From NCBI GenBank assembly GCA_920105805.1, contig CAKKTI010000088.1:12988-56800 (forward strand): DNA of 43,813 bases, written 5' to 3'. The position numbers and the translations under genes were made by a program. Origin of the DNA: Condylostoma magnum. Lineage: Eukaryota; Ciliophora; Heterotrichea; Heterotrichida; Condylostomatidae. This document shows, piece after piece, positions 43,402 through 43,813 of the stretch; position 1 is the first letter of the stretch, and each line of letters opens with the position of its first letter. The notes below the pieces were generated by a model. It was not told the origin of the DNA and made no database searches. It saw nothing but the letters and a program-made list of their open reading frames with translations.

Positions 43402-43813
43402 CTAGAAGTTTATTTTGCTCAGTTTTATAAGATTGTTTTGAGGGTTATTGAATTGGGTTGGAACTATGTGCCAGGGGGAAAGCTAGCCTTCTTTTCTATA
43501 TGGAGAAATTTCCGGGGAGTTGCGGGAGGAAAACTCTTTTTTTGTACAAATTATGTTGACTTTAGGACGGAATCGCTTATAACGCGGTAATTTAGATGGA
43601 TTAGGAGTAGTTGGGGATACTGGATTTAGTTTCTTCTTACGTTTTTGCTGTTAGGTTTTTATACGTTGTGATTTAGGAGCGTTTTGTATAATTGGAAGAG
43701 GTTTTTCTTACTAGAATTACTTGTTTTTATTAATTCCTCTTATAACATTACTTATATCTATTTTTGGACGGTTTTAGCTAGAAAATCGGCGATTTGGTGT
43801 TATGGATAGGGAT
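43402..43813 (-). CDS. Basic Pro/Ser/Gln-rich protein, C-terminal part (5' end outside window)
   Basis: Minus strand, codons in phase with base 43812, open to the window edge. About 136 residues, basic: TPNRRFSSQNRPKID, QQQKRKKKLNPVSP, SKLPRYKRFRPKVN, SSRNSPEISPYRKEG, LSPWHIVPTQFNNPQNNL. The stop is TAG 43404-43402. Only 16 bp separate it from the uS15 stop on the other strand, so the two 3' ends overlap or abut. No family is recognised; it could be a nuclear or microtubule-binding protein. Confidence 0.65.

Noticed and set aside
1-43813. Karyorelict code (table 27: TAA/TAG always Gln, TGA Trp or stop)
   Set aside because: uS15 would gain 22 unrelated residues after its universal end, and the protease would run into Cdh1. 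Several ends on TGA are compatible, but these two are not.
1-43813. Mobile elements, virus-like elements, CRISPR arrays, rRNA or telomere repeats
   Set aside because: No transposase, reverse transcriptase, capsid, terminal repeats, spacer-repeat array or telomeric repeat was recognised on either strand.

Overview
The window reads as a macronuclear-type locus of a ciliate whose genetic code makes all three stop codons ambiguous. The sequence is AT-rich. Real genes appear only when TAA/TAG are read as Gln and TGA as Trp, yet the same codons also end genes. TGA stands at invariant tryptophans (Myb R2/R3, the WNK 'VAWC' site, two Cdh1 WD40 tryptophans), while Cdh1 itself ends on TGA after its Ile-Arg tail and ribosomal protein uS15 ends on TAG at exactly 151 residues. 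This is the pattern known from the heterotrich Condylostoma (NCBI table 28). The karyorelict code, where TAA/TAG are never stops, fits poorly. Two apparent introns of 14 and 16 nt agree with heterotrich biology.

Layout. 1-5345: end of an R2R3-Myb gene, a small minus-strand ORF, and a large receptor with two periplasmic-binding/ANF-like domains and about nine membrane segments. 5437-10167 (minus): a WNK-like kinase with a C-terminal peptidoglycan-binding-like domain, the APC/C activator Cdh1, and a membrane-anchored pepsin-like protease. 10175-12733: an ATG27/mannose-6-phosphate-receptor-like protein, a RING/B-box protein and ATG8. 13463-19338 (minus): a long coiled-coil protein and a USP32-like deubiquitinase. 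19677-24505: an unrecognised protein, a possible CKK-domain protein, a helical EF-hand-like protein and a leucine-rich-repeat protein. 24523-29735 (plus): a MATE transporter, malectin, a coiled-coil protein and a basic protein. 29816-39229 (minus): a giant LamG/DUF4215 cysteine-rich membrane protein, two small ORFs, and an M1-aminopeptidase fold that has lost its zinc ligands. 39413-43385 (plus): a voltage-sensor-like protein, a voltage-sensor/cyclic-nucleotide phosphodiesterase fusion, and uS15. The last 0.4 kb holds the end of a basic minus-strand gene.

The genome is very compact. Divergent start codons lie 7 bp (10168-10174) and 17 bp (24506-24522) apart, tandem genes are spaced 1-8 bp in places, and convergent stops lie 16 bp apart (uS15). 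Many predicted ends carry tandem in-frame stops, most often TAG-TAA. The most notable gene is the voltage-sensor/phosphodiesterase fusion, a protein that could couple membrane potential directly to cyclic-nucleotide breakdown.

Two runs of 100 N are assembly gaps flanked by identical sequence; collapsing the overlaps restores both reading frames. I saw no transposon, virus-like element, tRNA, rRNA or CRISPR array. Because almost every frame is open in this code, gene calls rest on protein similarity and composition rather than ORF length, and exact stops are uncertain wherever several candidates lie close together.
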